In this document: positions 1 through 9,257 of the stretch, in pieces
Layout: the number at the start of each line of letters is the position of its first letter
How positions within the stretch are numbered: the first letter of the stretch is position 1
NCBI GenBank assembly: GCA_023408815.1
Contig: JAEYJO010000031.1
Span: 1 to 51,588, forward strand
Direction: 5' to 3'
DNA from: Bacillota bacterium
GTDB taxonomy: Bacteria; Bacillota; Clostridia; Lachnospirales; Lachnospiraceae
DNA: 51,588 nucleotides
The notes under the pieces: model-generated
What the model was told of the DNA's origin: nothing
Databases searched by the model: none
The model's input: the letters and a program-made list of their open reading frames with translations, nothing else
Translations under genes and position numbers: made by a program

Positions 1-71
1 AAAGAAAAGGACTCGTGAACGGTACTGATTCAGGTTTCTGGTCACAAATATATAAAATCCCTCAATGGATA

Positions 72-105
72 AGAAAAATAGAGTTAGGATTTGCATCCTA
101 ACTCC
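72..105 (-). terminator. intrinsic terminator after AraC gene
   Basis: A perfect 10-bp stem (81-90 with 95-104, loop TTGC) is followed on the minus strand by TATTTTTCTT. It lies about 80 bases past the stop of the AraC gene and is the likely end of that transcript. A second, weaker hairpin (124-129 with 143-148) sits between the gene and this stem. Confidence 0.75.
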
Positions 106-182
106 GCTTTGTCTACGGTCTGAGAGCGGAATTCAAAGAATCCCGCTCCAACCATATAGTTAAACAAAAAAATCAAGAAGTA

Positions 183-1031
183 TTAATTATCTCTACGGAA
201 ATTACTCGGTGACAGCCCTACAACATTACGAAATTGTTTTGAAAAGGCATAAGCGTCAGAAAAACCAAGTTCTAAGGCAATTTCCTTGATACTTTTGTTC
301 TTTTCAATTAATTGCGCTTTGGCATAATCCATTCTTTTTTGCATGACATACTTTCCAGGCGAAAGCCCTGTCTGCAGTTTAAATAACTTTCTAAATTTTT
401 CATATCCTATCCCTAAATCCTTTGCCAGTTCCTGGATCGAACAGTCGTATGTGGTAAGATTGGATAAAATAAGACAAGCCTTATGTACGACTTCTCTATC
501 CTTACTGCTTGTTCCGTTTTGTTTATGTAGTTCGTGCAACATAATAATAATCTTCAGCGCCTCAGGCAGTAGCATATTTATTTCAGCCGGATGGGTATTT
601 TTCATTAAATTCCAAAATTCGTTACATTCCTCATACAAGGCATGGCTGATTCCCGGATATAATATAGTTTGATTTCTATCCAATAAGTCCATTGCAATCA
701 GTGCATCATATATTTTTTTACTAATACATATAAAAAATTCAAGCCAATTATCATCCGGTTGAATATATAAAGTTTGACGCTTTTCCGGAATTCTTTGTAT
801 TAAACAACCAGGGCAAATTTCAGTCTGATTCCCCTCATAATCTATTTGGACAGCATTGCCGCTTAAAACCAAAACCACACCATAATGCTTATAAATATTA
901 TTGTTTTCTTTGCATTCTTTTCCCTTCTTATTTAAAAATCCACAGCCAAAAATATTAGAACTATAGTCCATACCAAATTGATGATATATTGCATTATTTT
1001 TATAAGCATATTTGGGAATCTCAAAAGGCAT
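183..1031 (-). CDS. AraC family transcriptional regulator
   Basis: This 282-residue protein is a DNA-binding regulator of sugar-use genes. The N-terminal part (about residues 35-160) looks like the cupin-type ligand domain of AraC proteins. Residues about 183-280 hold the paired helix-turn-helix, with recognisable stretches SIQELAKDLGIGYEKF and IKEIALELGFSDAYAFSKQF and the usual GLSPSNFR ending. The start is supported by GAGGAGG eight bases upstream. It is transcribed away from the GH95 fucosidase gene across a 266-base gap, the usual arrangement for a regulator of a neighbouring glycosidase, so control of that gene is a reasonable inference. The ligand cannot be read from sequence. Confidence 0.9.
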   Translation of the reverse strand: MPFEIPKYAYKNNAIYHQFGMDYSSNIFGCGFLNKKGKECKENNNIYKHYGVVLVLSGNAVQIDYEGNQTEICPGCLIQRIPEKRQTLYIQPDDNWLEFFICISKKIYDALIAMDLLDRNQTILYPGISHALYEECNEFWNLMKNTHPAEINMLLPEALKIIIMLHELHKQNGTSSKDREVVHKACLILSNLTTYDCSIQELAKDLGIGYEKFRKLFKLQTGLSPGKYVMQKRMDYAKAQLIEKNKSIKEIALELGFSDAYAFSKQFRNVVGLSPSNFRRDN

Positions 1032-1297
1032 ATTGGAATCCTCCTCTATAATATACCATATTAAACATTATTTAATATGTATACGACAATATAATATTTT
1101 AGGGATATTATAGCATATGCTTAATATTTCCGCAATTTAGAGTATTTACATTAATCATTTAAATAGATATCGCCTTATCCCAAAACTAACATTATTTATA
1201 CCATTTTATCGATGGAACTACAAATGCAATTGACATATTATTATAGCCACTATCCTGTCGGCATTTAAATGGATAAGAGAAAAAAGGATTAGCCTAA
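1032..1297. promoter_or_regulatory. divergent intergenic region, AraC / GH95
   Basis: This AT-rich 266-base gap separates two divergent genes and must hold both promoters. A possible rightward -35 (TTGACA, 1230-1235) has only a weak -10 (TATCCT, 1251-1256) at a short 15-base spacing, so I do not assign it firmly. The GH95 start is preceded by AAAGGA. I recognise no RNA gene or riboswitch here. Confidence 0.35.
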
Positions 1298-2512
1298 ATG
1301 ATATATTCGGGACAGAACGGTAGAAATGAAAACTTAAGAATCTGGTTTAACGAGCCCGCCAAAAATCACATTAAAGGTGCCTTGGAAAATCCCAGTACAG
1401 TGAATCAGACCGGTCACATCGGAGAACAATCCGACTGGATAACCGCCCTCCCAATTGGAAACGGACGGCTGGGCGGACTAATCTTCGGCGGTGTCACAGA
1501 AGAATTAATTAAACTCAATGAAGAAACTCTCTGGTCTAAGGAGACAAATGGCCCAAAATGGGTTGATTATTTACCCGAGGTACGCAGATTAATTTTTGAG
1601 GGCAAATATGAAGAAGCCGATAAAATATCACAAAATATGCAGGGATCCTTCAATGAATCCTACATGCCCCTCGGTAACCTGAAGCTTCACTTTAAGCATA
1701 CCTCTGATGTGAAAAGTTACCGCCGCGATCTGATACTTAATGATGCTGTAGCTAAAGTAAGCTATTATGTTGGCGACCTCCAATATACCAGAGAATATTT
1801 CTGCAGCCGCCCAGATGATGTTATGCTTATCCAACTTAGTTGTAACGAGCCCGGTAACCTCACTTTCGATGTTACTATGAACAGCATGCTCCAATATACA
1901 ATGACCCAGTCGAATAACAACAGTATTATATTAAAGGGCAAAGCACCTGCACATGTAAAGCCAAATTATATTGGTGAAATTCAAGATGCAATTGTGTATG
2001 ATGTTGATAATGGCATGAAATATGAAGTACATCTGATGGCAGTTTTAGAAAACGGCAGTACACGGACTGACAGCACGGGGCTTCATATCAAATCAGCTGA
2101 CCGCATAACTCTTATCCTCTCTGCCGCCACCAGCTTTAATGGTTATGACAAGAATCCCAGTACGCAGGAAAAGGCTACTTCTGTATGCTGTGATTCCTTA
2201 GAAAAGGTATTAAAAAAAACTATCACGCATTGAAAGAAACACACATAAAAGATTATCAGGAATTATTCAATCGGGTATCCTTATATCTTGGTACCTCCGA
2301 GAATTCTTCATTTACGACAGATGAGCGTCTGACATTACACCGAAACGGAACATCTGACAATGAGCCATATGTTCTCTTCTTTCAGTTTGGACGCTATCTA
2401 CTGATTTCCAGCTCTCGTCCGGGGAATCTCCCTGCCGACCTGCAGGGAATCTGGAATGAAGAGGTCAGACCGCCATGGAGCAGTAACTGGACACTCAATA
2501 CACCGCCTGCTC
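1298..2512 (+). pseudogene. GH95 alpha-L-fucosidase, frameshifted and 3'-truncated
   Basis: The N-terminal half of a glycoside hydrolase family 95 protein (alpha-L-fucosidase or related L-galactosidase). The first frame (1298-2233) has the family opening WITALPIGNGRLGGLIFGGV and LNEETLWS. At an A8 run (2212-2219) the reading frame is lost. The protein continues in the next frame as LKETHIKDYQELFNRVSLYL, then PGNLPADLQGIWNEE and WSSNWTLNT, so one A appears to be missing. Similarity stops near 2503, exactly where the family normally reads NINTQMNYWP; sequence beyond belongs to the opposite-strand kinase. About 400 of roughly 750-800 residues remain. The catalytic glutamate and aspartate of the later (alpha/alpha)6 domain are absent, so the product cannot be an active enzyme. 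No signal peptide is seen, so the intact enzyme was probably intracellular. Confidence 0.85.
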
Positions 2513-4154
2513 TTTCCCGTTTTTCAGATTTATCAAAAATATCTCTGACAGTCTCCTCATCCATACCGATACCATCGTCAATCACCTTGAGGACAATATG
2601 ATCGCCTTCCCCGTAACCGATTATCCTGATCAGGCCTTTTGTCCCCTTATATTTAATTCCGTGATAAATTGCATTCTCTACTAACGGCTGAAGAATTAGA
2701 TTAATTATCTTTTCCTTCCTGATATCCGGCTCCACTTCTATCTCATATTCCAGTTTATCCTTGTAACGCATTTTCTGAATCGTAAGGTAGCATTCCGTAT
2801 ACTCAATTTCCTTTTCCAGCAGTATCTGTTCGTTATCATTGCTGATACTCTGTCTGAGCAGCTTGGAGAGTGCAGATATCATCAATACTACCTCCCTATT
2901 CTTTCCGCCTTCTGCCATCCAGATAATGGAATCCAGTGTATTATAAAGAAAATGCGGATTAATCTGGGATCGGAGCGCTTTCAGCTCACTCTTTCTCTTC
3001 TGCTCCTGTTCGTAGGTATTCTGTTCCATCAGCTGCTGTATCCTGACCGTCATATTATTAAAAGAATTGCTCAGGCTTCCGATTTCATTATCCAGTGTGA
3101 CTCTTACACAGGCATCCGCAAAATTTCCTCTTTCTACTTCCTTCATGGAATTTTTCAATTCCTTGATGGGCTTTGTAAGCTGCTGCGCAAAAATAGCTGC
3201 AAGAAGTACCGCCCCGCATAGCAGCAGTCCCGCACTGATCACGTAAAGAGTCTGCGTTTCTTTCTTATTTTTCATCAGTTCGGAAACATATGCTACCCCC
3301 ACCACTCGCCAATTCGTCTTCTCCGATACCGATACCGTATATAACTTGCTTTCTTTTCCCTCGTCAGTAACAAAGTAACTGGAATCTGCATGGAGTAACT
3401 CTTGTATCTTTTCATCCGTCAGGCCGTTGTAAAGAAGCTGTTGCTTGGGGTGATAGACAATCCTCCCCGATTCATCAATAATGAATACATAGCTGTTGAC
3501 AGCCAGACTGTTATTTTCACACAGATCTTTAAGCAGCTTGTAATTCAAATCAATGAAAAACACCCCTTCATTCTTTCCTGTCTCAGGATTTACGATCCCT
3601 TTTCCCAGAGTAACGACCCATTTATAATTATTACGTATCACGTTCTGCACATGGGATGCGATAAGTATGCTTTCCCGCTCTGTCAGAGCTTTCATATACC
3701 AGTCCACATTTTTCAGAGAAATATTTTCATTGAGCCGGTCCGTTCCATCATTTATAATATATCTTCCGCCTTGTGCCACTACCGCTATATTGGCAATATC
3801 CTGTCTTGTTTCCAAAACGGTATTGAACTGCGCAGTCAGGCGGTCATTAAGTTCCGCCATATCCTCACTTTTATTATCAGAAAACAAAAGCATCTGAACA
3901 TCACCGCTCTCCAGGACAAGAGAAGATATATTTTCCATATAATTTATATAAGAATCAATATCCCTGTTCACCTGCGAAATCAGCCGTGAAGTATAATCGA
4001 TAGAATTCTCCATTACCGCTTTTTCCATATAGCGCAAGGATATCAGGGAAAAAATAAGTACAGTAATAACAATCAGTATGGAGAACAACCATATCATCGA
4101 TGCCCTGACACTTTTAAACGGTACGAAAGTATTCTTTTTATCATTTTCCAACAT
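2394..4154 (-). CDS. YesM-type sensor histidine kinase, 3'-truncated
   Basis: Membrane sensor kinase of the YesM/LytS class that pairs with the AraC-type response regulator just upstream. Visible in order: TM1 (about 20-40), a long extracellular Cache-like domain, TM2 (about 307-327), HAMP, the phospho-acceptor motif NPHFLYNTLD (near residue 400), the N box PLVENAIYHG and the G1 box DDGIGMDEE. The final G2 box (GVGLxNVxxRL) expected right after is missing. After KREKR-like residues near 2512 the frame runs into antisense GH95 sequence and stops at 2394, giving a foreign tail of about 40 residues. ATP binding is therefore doubtful. The start codon abuts the stop of the regulator gene, so they are co-transcribed. 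Confidence 0.85.
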   Translation of the reverse strand: MLENDKKNTFVPFKSVRASMIWLFSILIVITVLIFSLISLRYMEKAVMENSIDYTSRLISQVNRDIDSYINYMENISSLVLESGDVQMLLFSDNKSEDMAELNDRLTAQFNTVLETRQDIANIAVVAQGGRYIINDGTDRLNENISLKNVDWYMKALTERESILIASHVQNVIRNNYKWVVTLGKGIVNPETGKNEGVFFIDLNYKLLKDLCENNSLAVNSYVFIIDESGRIVYHPKQQLLYNGLTDEKIQELLHADSSYFVTDEGKESKLYTVSVSEKTNWRVVGVAYVSELMKNKKETQTLYVISAGLLLCGAVLLAAIFAQQLTKPIKELKNSMKEVERGNFADACVRVTLDNEIGSLSNSFNNMTVRIQQLMEQNTYEQEQKRKSELKALRSQINPHFLYNTLDSIIWMAEGGKNREVVLMISALSKLLRQSISNDNEQILLEKEIEYTECYLTIQKMRYKDKLEYEIEVEPDIRKEKIINLILQPLVENAIYHGIKYKGTKGLIRIIGYGEGDHIVLKVIDDGIGMDEETVRDIFDKSEKRERAGGVLSVQLLLHGGLTSSFQIPCRSAGRFPGRELEISR

Positions 4155-5761
4155 CTATTTTCTCATTTCCTTCGCATATTCGGTAGGAGACCTACCCTCT
4201 ATCTTTTTAAAAGCAATGCTGAAATAATGGGGATTGTTAAAACCTACCTTTTCAGCGATTTCGTAATTCTTCAGGTCAGTATTTTCCAAGAGTTCTTTCG
4301 CTTTCTGCATCCTCAGGCCGCTTAGTACATCCATAAAGGTATTGCCTGTCACCTGTTTGAAAATGCTGCTGAATCTGCTGGTACTGATACTTAGGTATGA
4401 GCAGACAGAATTCAAGCTCAAAGTATAGTCCGTATAATTTTGAGCTATATAATCCATCGCCAGCACCGCATACTTTTTACCGCCTACGTTCTTGCAGTTG
4501 TCCAGACTTTCTGCGATATTTATGCAATATTCATTCAGTATATCCACCGATTCGGCCAATTCACCAGCAGAAAAGACCTTTATCAATATTTCTTCCTCCG
4601 CCGTACATCCTTGTCCCATTTCCGACATCCGCCGCAGATCGCCCAGCAGCCCCAGAATGCGCTGAAAAATATTTTCCGCACTCTGCCTGTCATAGCAGTA
4701 ATCCCGAATTATATTTTCTATAATAAAAAAGTCTCTTTGTATTTTCGATTTGTCATTTTCTTTCACATGAAGTACGATCCAGTCCAGTATTTTCACCAAA
4801 TCAGCCTGTCCTCTTTTCTTCCGGATCGTCTCCATTTCAATGATTTCATTGCCGCCCAGCGTATAGCGGTAACTCAATGCCTCTTCTGCCTCTTCATAAG
4901 AAACATAAATATCCTTACGCTTTCCGGCATCATTTCCTATTCCGATGTTGACCGCAAGCTGCATCGACTCATTTATCTGGACAATAATATCCCTGCATAC
5001 TTGCTTTACGGTCTCTTTGAACCCCACATGCTTATCGGCATGAAAAAGAATAAAGGTACGATTATCTTTTCCCTGACATACTTCGCCGGCACCGCGGCGT
5101 TTTACGATCTCCTGGCTGATGTTATACAGAACGAATGCCATCAATGCACTTTTTTTTTCTGCTTCTCGTCCAGCCTGCCCCTTCGGGCATAAATATCCAG
5201 TTCGATAATCGCTACCCTATATACGGCCGCCTGGAGTTCAAGACCAACGTTACACATTTCCTGCTCTATGACTACATCCCGTTCCCTCCCCATTATCAGG
5301 TGGAGCAGTACATTTGTATACATGAGCATCTGCCCTTTATGATAGGATGAGCTCATTCTGGACATCTTGTTTTCCTTGTCCTGCTCTTCATCCATCTGCT
5401 GTTTCAGCCTTTCCAGAACCTCCCCCATCTCCTGCGCTGTAATCGGCTTAAGCAGGTATTCCTTCACGCCATAGCTGATTGCCCGTTTCGCGTACTCGAA
5501 CTCATCATATCCGCTTAAAATAATCACTTTCACATCCGGATAGGTGTCATGAATTCTTTCGCTGAGCTCTATTCCGTCCAAATAAGGCATGCATATATCT
5601 GTAAGGACTACATCCACCGGATTTTCCACGATAAAATCGAGAGCTTCTTTTCCGTTCTCACAGCCCCCTGCAAATTCATATCCATATTTTTCCCAAGCAA
5701 CGTTTTCGCTTACCCCTTCTCTGATGAGCGCCTCATCATCTACTAATAATATCCGATACAT
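4155..5761 (-). pseudogene. YesN-type response regulator (REC + AraC HTH), frameshifted
   Basis: One response regulator split into two frames. The 5' part (5761-5141) starts at MYRILLVDDEA after GGAGGAAGG and holds the receiver domain: DD pair, phospho-acceptor in VVLTDICMPYLDG, and the switch lysine in EYLLKPI. It ends early at EKQKKKVH. The 3' part (5144-4155) begins at LMAFVLYNISQEIVKR and ends with the double HTH (LSLNSVCSYLSISTSRFSSIF; IAEKVGFNNPHYFSIAFKKI). The break is at an A9 run (minus strand, about 5150-5158); ten A residues would join the frames. Full length would be about 535 residues, normal for YesN. The pair with the kinase downstream would control sugar-transport or glycan genes. 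Sequencing error, true decay and polymerase slippage on the A run all remain possible. Confidence 0.85.
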
Positions 5762-5827
5762 ATACCTTCCTCCATATGCATTGATATACTTTTGCCGCCT
5801 GCCCATTATTCATATAGTATACCATAC

Positions 5828-5891
5828 AAAACGCAGTATTTCCCTCCTGCTTTAACCAACTTTGGAAATTAGGAAAATACTGCGTTCTTTT
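5828..5891 (-). terminator. intrinsic terminator after fucU
   Basis: Complementary arms of about 16 bases (AACGCAGTATTT near 5829-5840 and its partner around 5875-5887) enclose a loop of about 35 bases. On the minus strand the stem is followed by TTTTG. It separates the rha/fucU transcript from the YesN/YesM operon. The plus-strand side also ends in TCTTTTATT, so it may act both ways. Confidence 0.6.
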
Positions 5892-5900
5892 ATTACAATT

Positions 5901-6344
5901 TTATCTATTCACTACCACGCCCTTTTGCAGCATAACATTCGCATAGAGCGCTGTCTCCCCCGTTGCCACAATCGCATAGGCCTCTCTGGCCGCATCGTAA
6001 AAGGCAAATCTTTCTATATGTCCGATAGCATCAGCACCTCTTTCGTCATGGCGCACCGTAATCTCTTCATAGGTCTTCCAGATAGGTGTTTCAACTGTGT
6101 CTCCCTGCATGACCTGCATCAAGCTCACCGGATGCTCCACATATGTATCAAGCGGAAACACCTGCAATATAGCATCCAATATCTCCGGTACCCCATGGCC
6201 GTCCATTCTTATCACTATGGAATCTTCTCCCATGGACTGCGCCGGAAAATTCCCATCGGCAATGACCAGCCTGTCACTGTGCCCCATCTCACATAATACC
6301 TTCAACAGCTCCGGCGGTAAAATACCCGGAATTCCTTTCAGCAT
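5901..6344 (-). CDS. fucU: RbsD/FucU family sugar mutarotase
   Basis: A 147-residue mutarotase of the RbsD/FucU family, which interconverts anomers of a free sugar so the isomerase receives its preferred form. The family features are clear: MLKGIPGILPPELLKVLCEMGHSDRL-type opening with the active-site histidine in MGHSD, VIADGNFPAQ, and the C-terminal ETALYANVMLQKGVV. The start at 6344 is chosen because AAGGAGGG lies six bases upstream; an in-frame ATG 18 bases earlier lacks a site. It is the last gene after rhaB and rhaA, 122 bases downstream of rhaA. Family members act on L-fucose, and here the natural substrate may be L-rhamnose; the sequence does not decide. Confidence 0.85.
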   Translation of the reverse strand: MLKGIPGILPPELLKVLCEMGHSDRLVIADGNFPAQSMGEDSIVIRMDGHGVPEILDAILQVFPLDTYVEHPVSLMQVMQGDTVETPIWKTYEEITVRHDERGADAIGHIERFAFYDAAREAYAIVATGETALYANVMLQKGVVVNR

Positions 6345-6466
6345 AGATCGCCCTCCTTCCATTGCATTTTCCTATTTTATAATATTACCATGCACATTGC
6401 ATAAAAGATTGAATTTTTATAACATAAAATATAAATATTTTCACCTTCTTTGAACGCTTCGATATC

Positions 6467-7726
6467 TTATCGCCGGGCTAAGGTCTTCATCTCATAATTT
6501 TTTATTGCTTCAAACCAGCTCTTATCCGCAGGTACGCCGCACTGTCTGCAATATTCTGCCCATATATCTCCAAAAGGATAGGTCTTCAGTTCCTCCTGCA
6601 TTATCATAAGCTCCGTCAGACAGTTTTCCTCCTGAAGCCCTCGCAATGCTTCATTAGGCGTACAAAGTGCGCTTAACAGAGCTTTTTGCCAGCTTCTAAA
6701 ACCCACTGTCCATGCCGCTACACGGTTAATGCTGGCATCGAAGTAATCCAGCGCCATATATACGCGGTCAAGGCCCTCACAGCGGACGATTTCCTTGGCC
6801 ATCTCTCTGGTCTCATCGTCAAACAGCACGACGTGGTCGCTGTCCCAGCGGACCGGCCTCGTGATGTGCAAGGCGATTTCCGGATAATAGCATAGCAATG
6901 CAGGAATCTTGTCGGATACCACTTCCGTAGGATGATAATGCCCGTTATCCATTAATGGCAGGCAGCCTTCATGGGTCGCGGCAAAACTCAATGTGAATTC
7001 TCCGGAACCTACGGTATAGGATTCCACACCGATTCCGAATACCTTGGATTCTACACAAGGCTTCACAAGCCTCTTGTCATAGTCCTCGGATAAAATCTGC
7101 TCAATAGAATCTTTGTAGCGCAGCCTCGGTCCCATGCGGTCGGCCGGCACGTCCTTATAGCCGTCTCCGATCCATATGTTCATGACGCAGGGTACGCCGG
7201 TCTCCCCGGCAAAATATTCCGAAATGCGGATACATGCTTTTCCATGGTCGATCCAGAACTTTCTCGTAGCCTCATCGGGGCTCGATAAGGTCAGGCCGTT
7301 CTTTACTTTTTCATGGGAGAAGAAAGTAGGATTAAAGTCGATCCCCATATTTCTTTCCCTGGCAAATGCTGCCCATTTCGCAAAGTGCTTCGGTTCCAGT
7401 TTATCGCGGTCCGCATATTCGCCTTTTTCAAAAATGGCATAACATGCATGGAGATTCAGCTTCTTTTTACCGGGCATCAGACGGAGTGCCTGATCCATGT
7501 CATCCATAAGCTCCTGCGGTGTCCTCGCCTTTCCGGGGTAATTACCGGTAGTCTGGATTCCTCCGGTCAGCGGGCCTTCATGATCGAAGCCGGTAACGTC
7601 GTCCCCTTGCCAGCAATGGAGGGATACTGGAATATCTTTTAGTTTCGCAATAGCCGCATCAGTATCTATACCGATTCCCTTGTACATTTCTTTTGCCGAT
7701 TCATATCTTTCCTTACTTGTCATCAT
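6467..7726 (-). CDS. rhaA: L-rhamnose isomerase
   Basis: Cytoplasmic enzyme converting L-rhamnose to L-rhamnulose, the first committed step of rhamnose use. The 419-residue length and landmark stretches are those of RhaA: IPVSLHCWQGDDVTGFD, GGIQTTGNYPG, LNLHACYAIFE, VMNIWIGDGYKD, FGIGVESYTVGSGEF and the metal-binding region MDNGHYHPTEVVSDKIPALL. The C-terminal WTVGFRSWQKALLSALC is also typical. The ATG overlaps the rhaB stop (ATGA), and AAAGGA precedes it, so the two are translationally coupled. Downstream lies fucU. No rhamnulose-1-phosphate aldolase is present in the window. Confidence 0.95.
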   Translation of the reverse strand: MMTSKERYESAKEMYKGIGIDTDAAIAKLKDIPVSLHCWQGDDVTGFDHEGPLTGGIQTTGNYPGKARTPQELMDDMDQALRLMPGKKKLNLHACYAIFEKGEYADRDKLEPKHFAKWAAFARERNMGIDFNPTFFSHEKVKNGLTLSSPDEATRKFWIDHGKACIRISEYFAGETGVPCVMNIWIGDGYKDVPADRMGPRLRYKDSIEQILSEDYDKRLVKPCVESKVFGIGVESYTVGSGEFTLSFAATHEGCLPLMDNGHYHPTEVVSDKIPALLCYYPEIALHITRPVRWDSDHVVLFDDETREMAKEIVRCEGLDRVYMALDYFDASINRVAAWTVGFRSWQKALLSALCTPNEALRGLQEENCLTELMIMQEELKTYPFGDIWAEYCRQCGVPADKSWFEAIKNYEMKTLARR

Positions 7727-9150
7727 TTATCATCCTTTCTGCTATTTATGTTCTTATTATATACATCCATCGGAAACGAACGATAGATGCACTCCCTCGC
7801 CGCTTTCAAATTCCGCAGTTCCCCTCCCGCTATCATTTGCGCCGCTATGTTACCGGCAGCGGTAGCTTCTATCGGTCCGGCGATTACGGTACGCTTGGTA
7901 GCTTTGGCAGTGAGACCGGTCAAATATCCTGCATTTGCACCACCGCCCACAATGTGAATCCTATCATACTGCTTTCCCGTGATTTCCTCGATTTCCCCCA
8001 TGGTCCTCGCATAACACTCAGCCAGACTGTTGTAGATCACCGCGGCTGTCTGTCCAATTTCTTCCGGTACTTCCTGCCCCGAGTCCCGGCAGGCATGCTG
8101 CACTTCCGCCGTCATGCTGGCCGGTGAGAGAAAGCGTTCCTCGTTGCAGTCTACAAGAGAGGCGATCGTTTCTTCTGAGGCAAGTCTGCAAATCGTCTCG
8201 TAGTCCATATCCCGCCCGATTTCTTTCTTCACAGACTGAATCATCCAAAGCCCCATTATGTTTTTCAGATATCGAAAGCGGAAGTCATAGCCTCCCTCGT
8301 TAGTAAAATTGTGCAGTTTGCTTTCTTCGGAGCAATCCGCCCTCATTCGTTCAGTCCCCATTAACGACCAAGTGCCGGAGCTGATATAGAGAGCATCCTC
8401 TTTACCGCTCGGCACCGCCATTACCGCCGATCCGGTATCATGAGTTGCCGGAAGGATAACCTTGCAGTCATAGCCCAGCTCCTTTTGCAGATCCTCCGTC
8501 AAGTTGCCCAGCATCGTGCCGGGAGTCTCGATTCTTTGAAATATTTCTTCGGGATATCCAAGCCTTTTTATCAGCTCCATATCCCAAGTCTTCGTCTCGG
8601 GACCTACAAGCTGTGTCGTCGTTGCGTTGGTGTATTCTGCTGCGGCCGTTCCCGTGAGCAGATAGTGAAAATAATCGGGAATCATTAACAGCTTTCTCGC
8701 CTTTGCAAGCTGCTGCGGCTGCCTTTTTTTCAGCGCCATAAGCTGATATACGGTATTGAATATCTGCTTCTGGATTCCTGTCCTCCTATAAAGCTCTTCT
8801 TCCGGTACGATTCGATAGACCTCATCGTCCATTCCCCTCGTCCTTGCATCCCTATAAGCCACCGCATTGCCAATTCTCTTATTCTCCTCATCCAAGAGAA
8901 CGAAGTCCACCGCCCAAGTATCGATTCCTACGCTTACCGGAATCTTACCTTGTACCGCACACTTTTTCATTCCTGCTTTAATTTCTGCAAATAAACCGTC
9001 TACATCCCAAACCAGCTCTCCGTCCTTTTCCGTCATGCTGTTCGGGAAGCGATGGATTTCCTCCAAGACCATCCTTTCTTCTTCTTTACGGCCCAATATG
9101 TGCCGCCCGCTGGATGCACCGATGTCAATTGCCAGATAATATTGCTCCAT
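7723..9150 (-). CDS. rhaB: rhamnulokinase
   Basis: FGGY-family kinase of 475 residues that phosphorylates L-rhamnulose at C1 using ATP. It shows the N-terminal nucleotide-binding signature LAIDIGASSGRHILG, the substrate-side motif VGIDTWAVDFVLLD, the central HDTGSAVMAVP, SSGTWSLMGTE, and the C-terminal adenosine motif IVGGGANAGYLTGLTAKAT. These match RhaB more closely than xylulokinase or fucokinase. AAAGGAG lies 11 bases upstream of the ATG. It is the first gene of the rhaB-rhaA-fucU set, and its stop overlaps the rhaA start. The upstream AraC gene is separated from it by a terminator. Confidence 0.93.
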   Translation of the reverse strand: MEQYYLAIDIGASSGRHILGRKEEERMVLEEIHRFPNSMTEKDGELVWDVDGLFAEIKAGMKKCAVQGKIPVSVGIDTWAVDFVLLDEENKRIGNAVAYRDARTRGMDDEVYRIVPEEELYRRTGIQKQIFNTVYQLMALKKRQPQQLAKARKLLMIPDYFHYLLTGTAAAEYTNATTTQLVGPETKTWDMELIKRLGYPEEIFQRIETPGTMLGNLTEDLQKELGYDCKVILPATHDTGSAVMAVPSGKEDALYISSGTWSLMGTERMRADCSEESKLHNFTNEGGYDFRFRYLKNIMGLWMIQSVKKEIGRDMDYETICRLASEETIASLVDCNEERFLSPASMTAEVQHACRDSGQEVPEEIGQTAAVIYNSLAECYARTMGEIEEITGKQYDRIHIVGGGANAGYLTGLTAKATKRTVIAGPIEATAAGNIAAQMIAGGELRNLKAARECIYRSFPMDVYNKNINSRKDDK

Positions 9151-9223
9151 TCGTCATACGACTCCTTTCTTCCAAAAATAAGACCATGGATTATGACTTT
9201 ATCTTATCTCCTTTTTTCGCAAT

Positions 9224-9257
9224 AAAAAAGAACACCTTTTGTTCAAAAAAGTGTCCT
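9224..9257 (-). terminator. intrinsic terminator after AraC gene
   Basis: On the minus strand GGACAC pairs with GTGTTC (one G-U pair) around a T/A-rich loop, followed by TTTTTT. It lies directly after the AraC stop and upstream of rhaB, marking rhaB as the start of a separate transcript. Confidence 0.65.
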
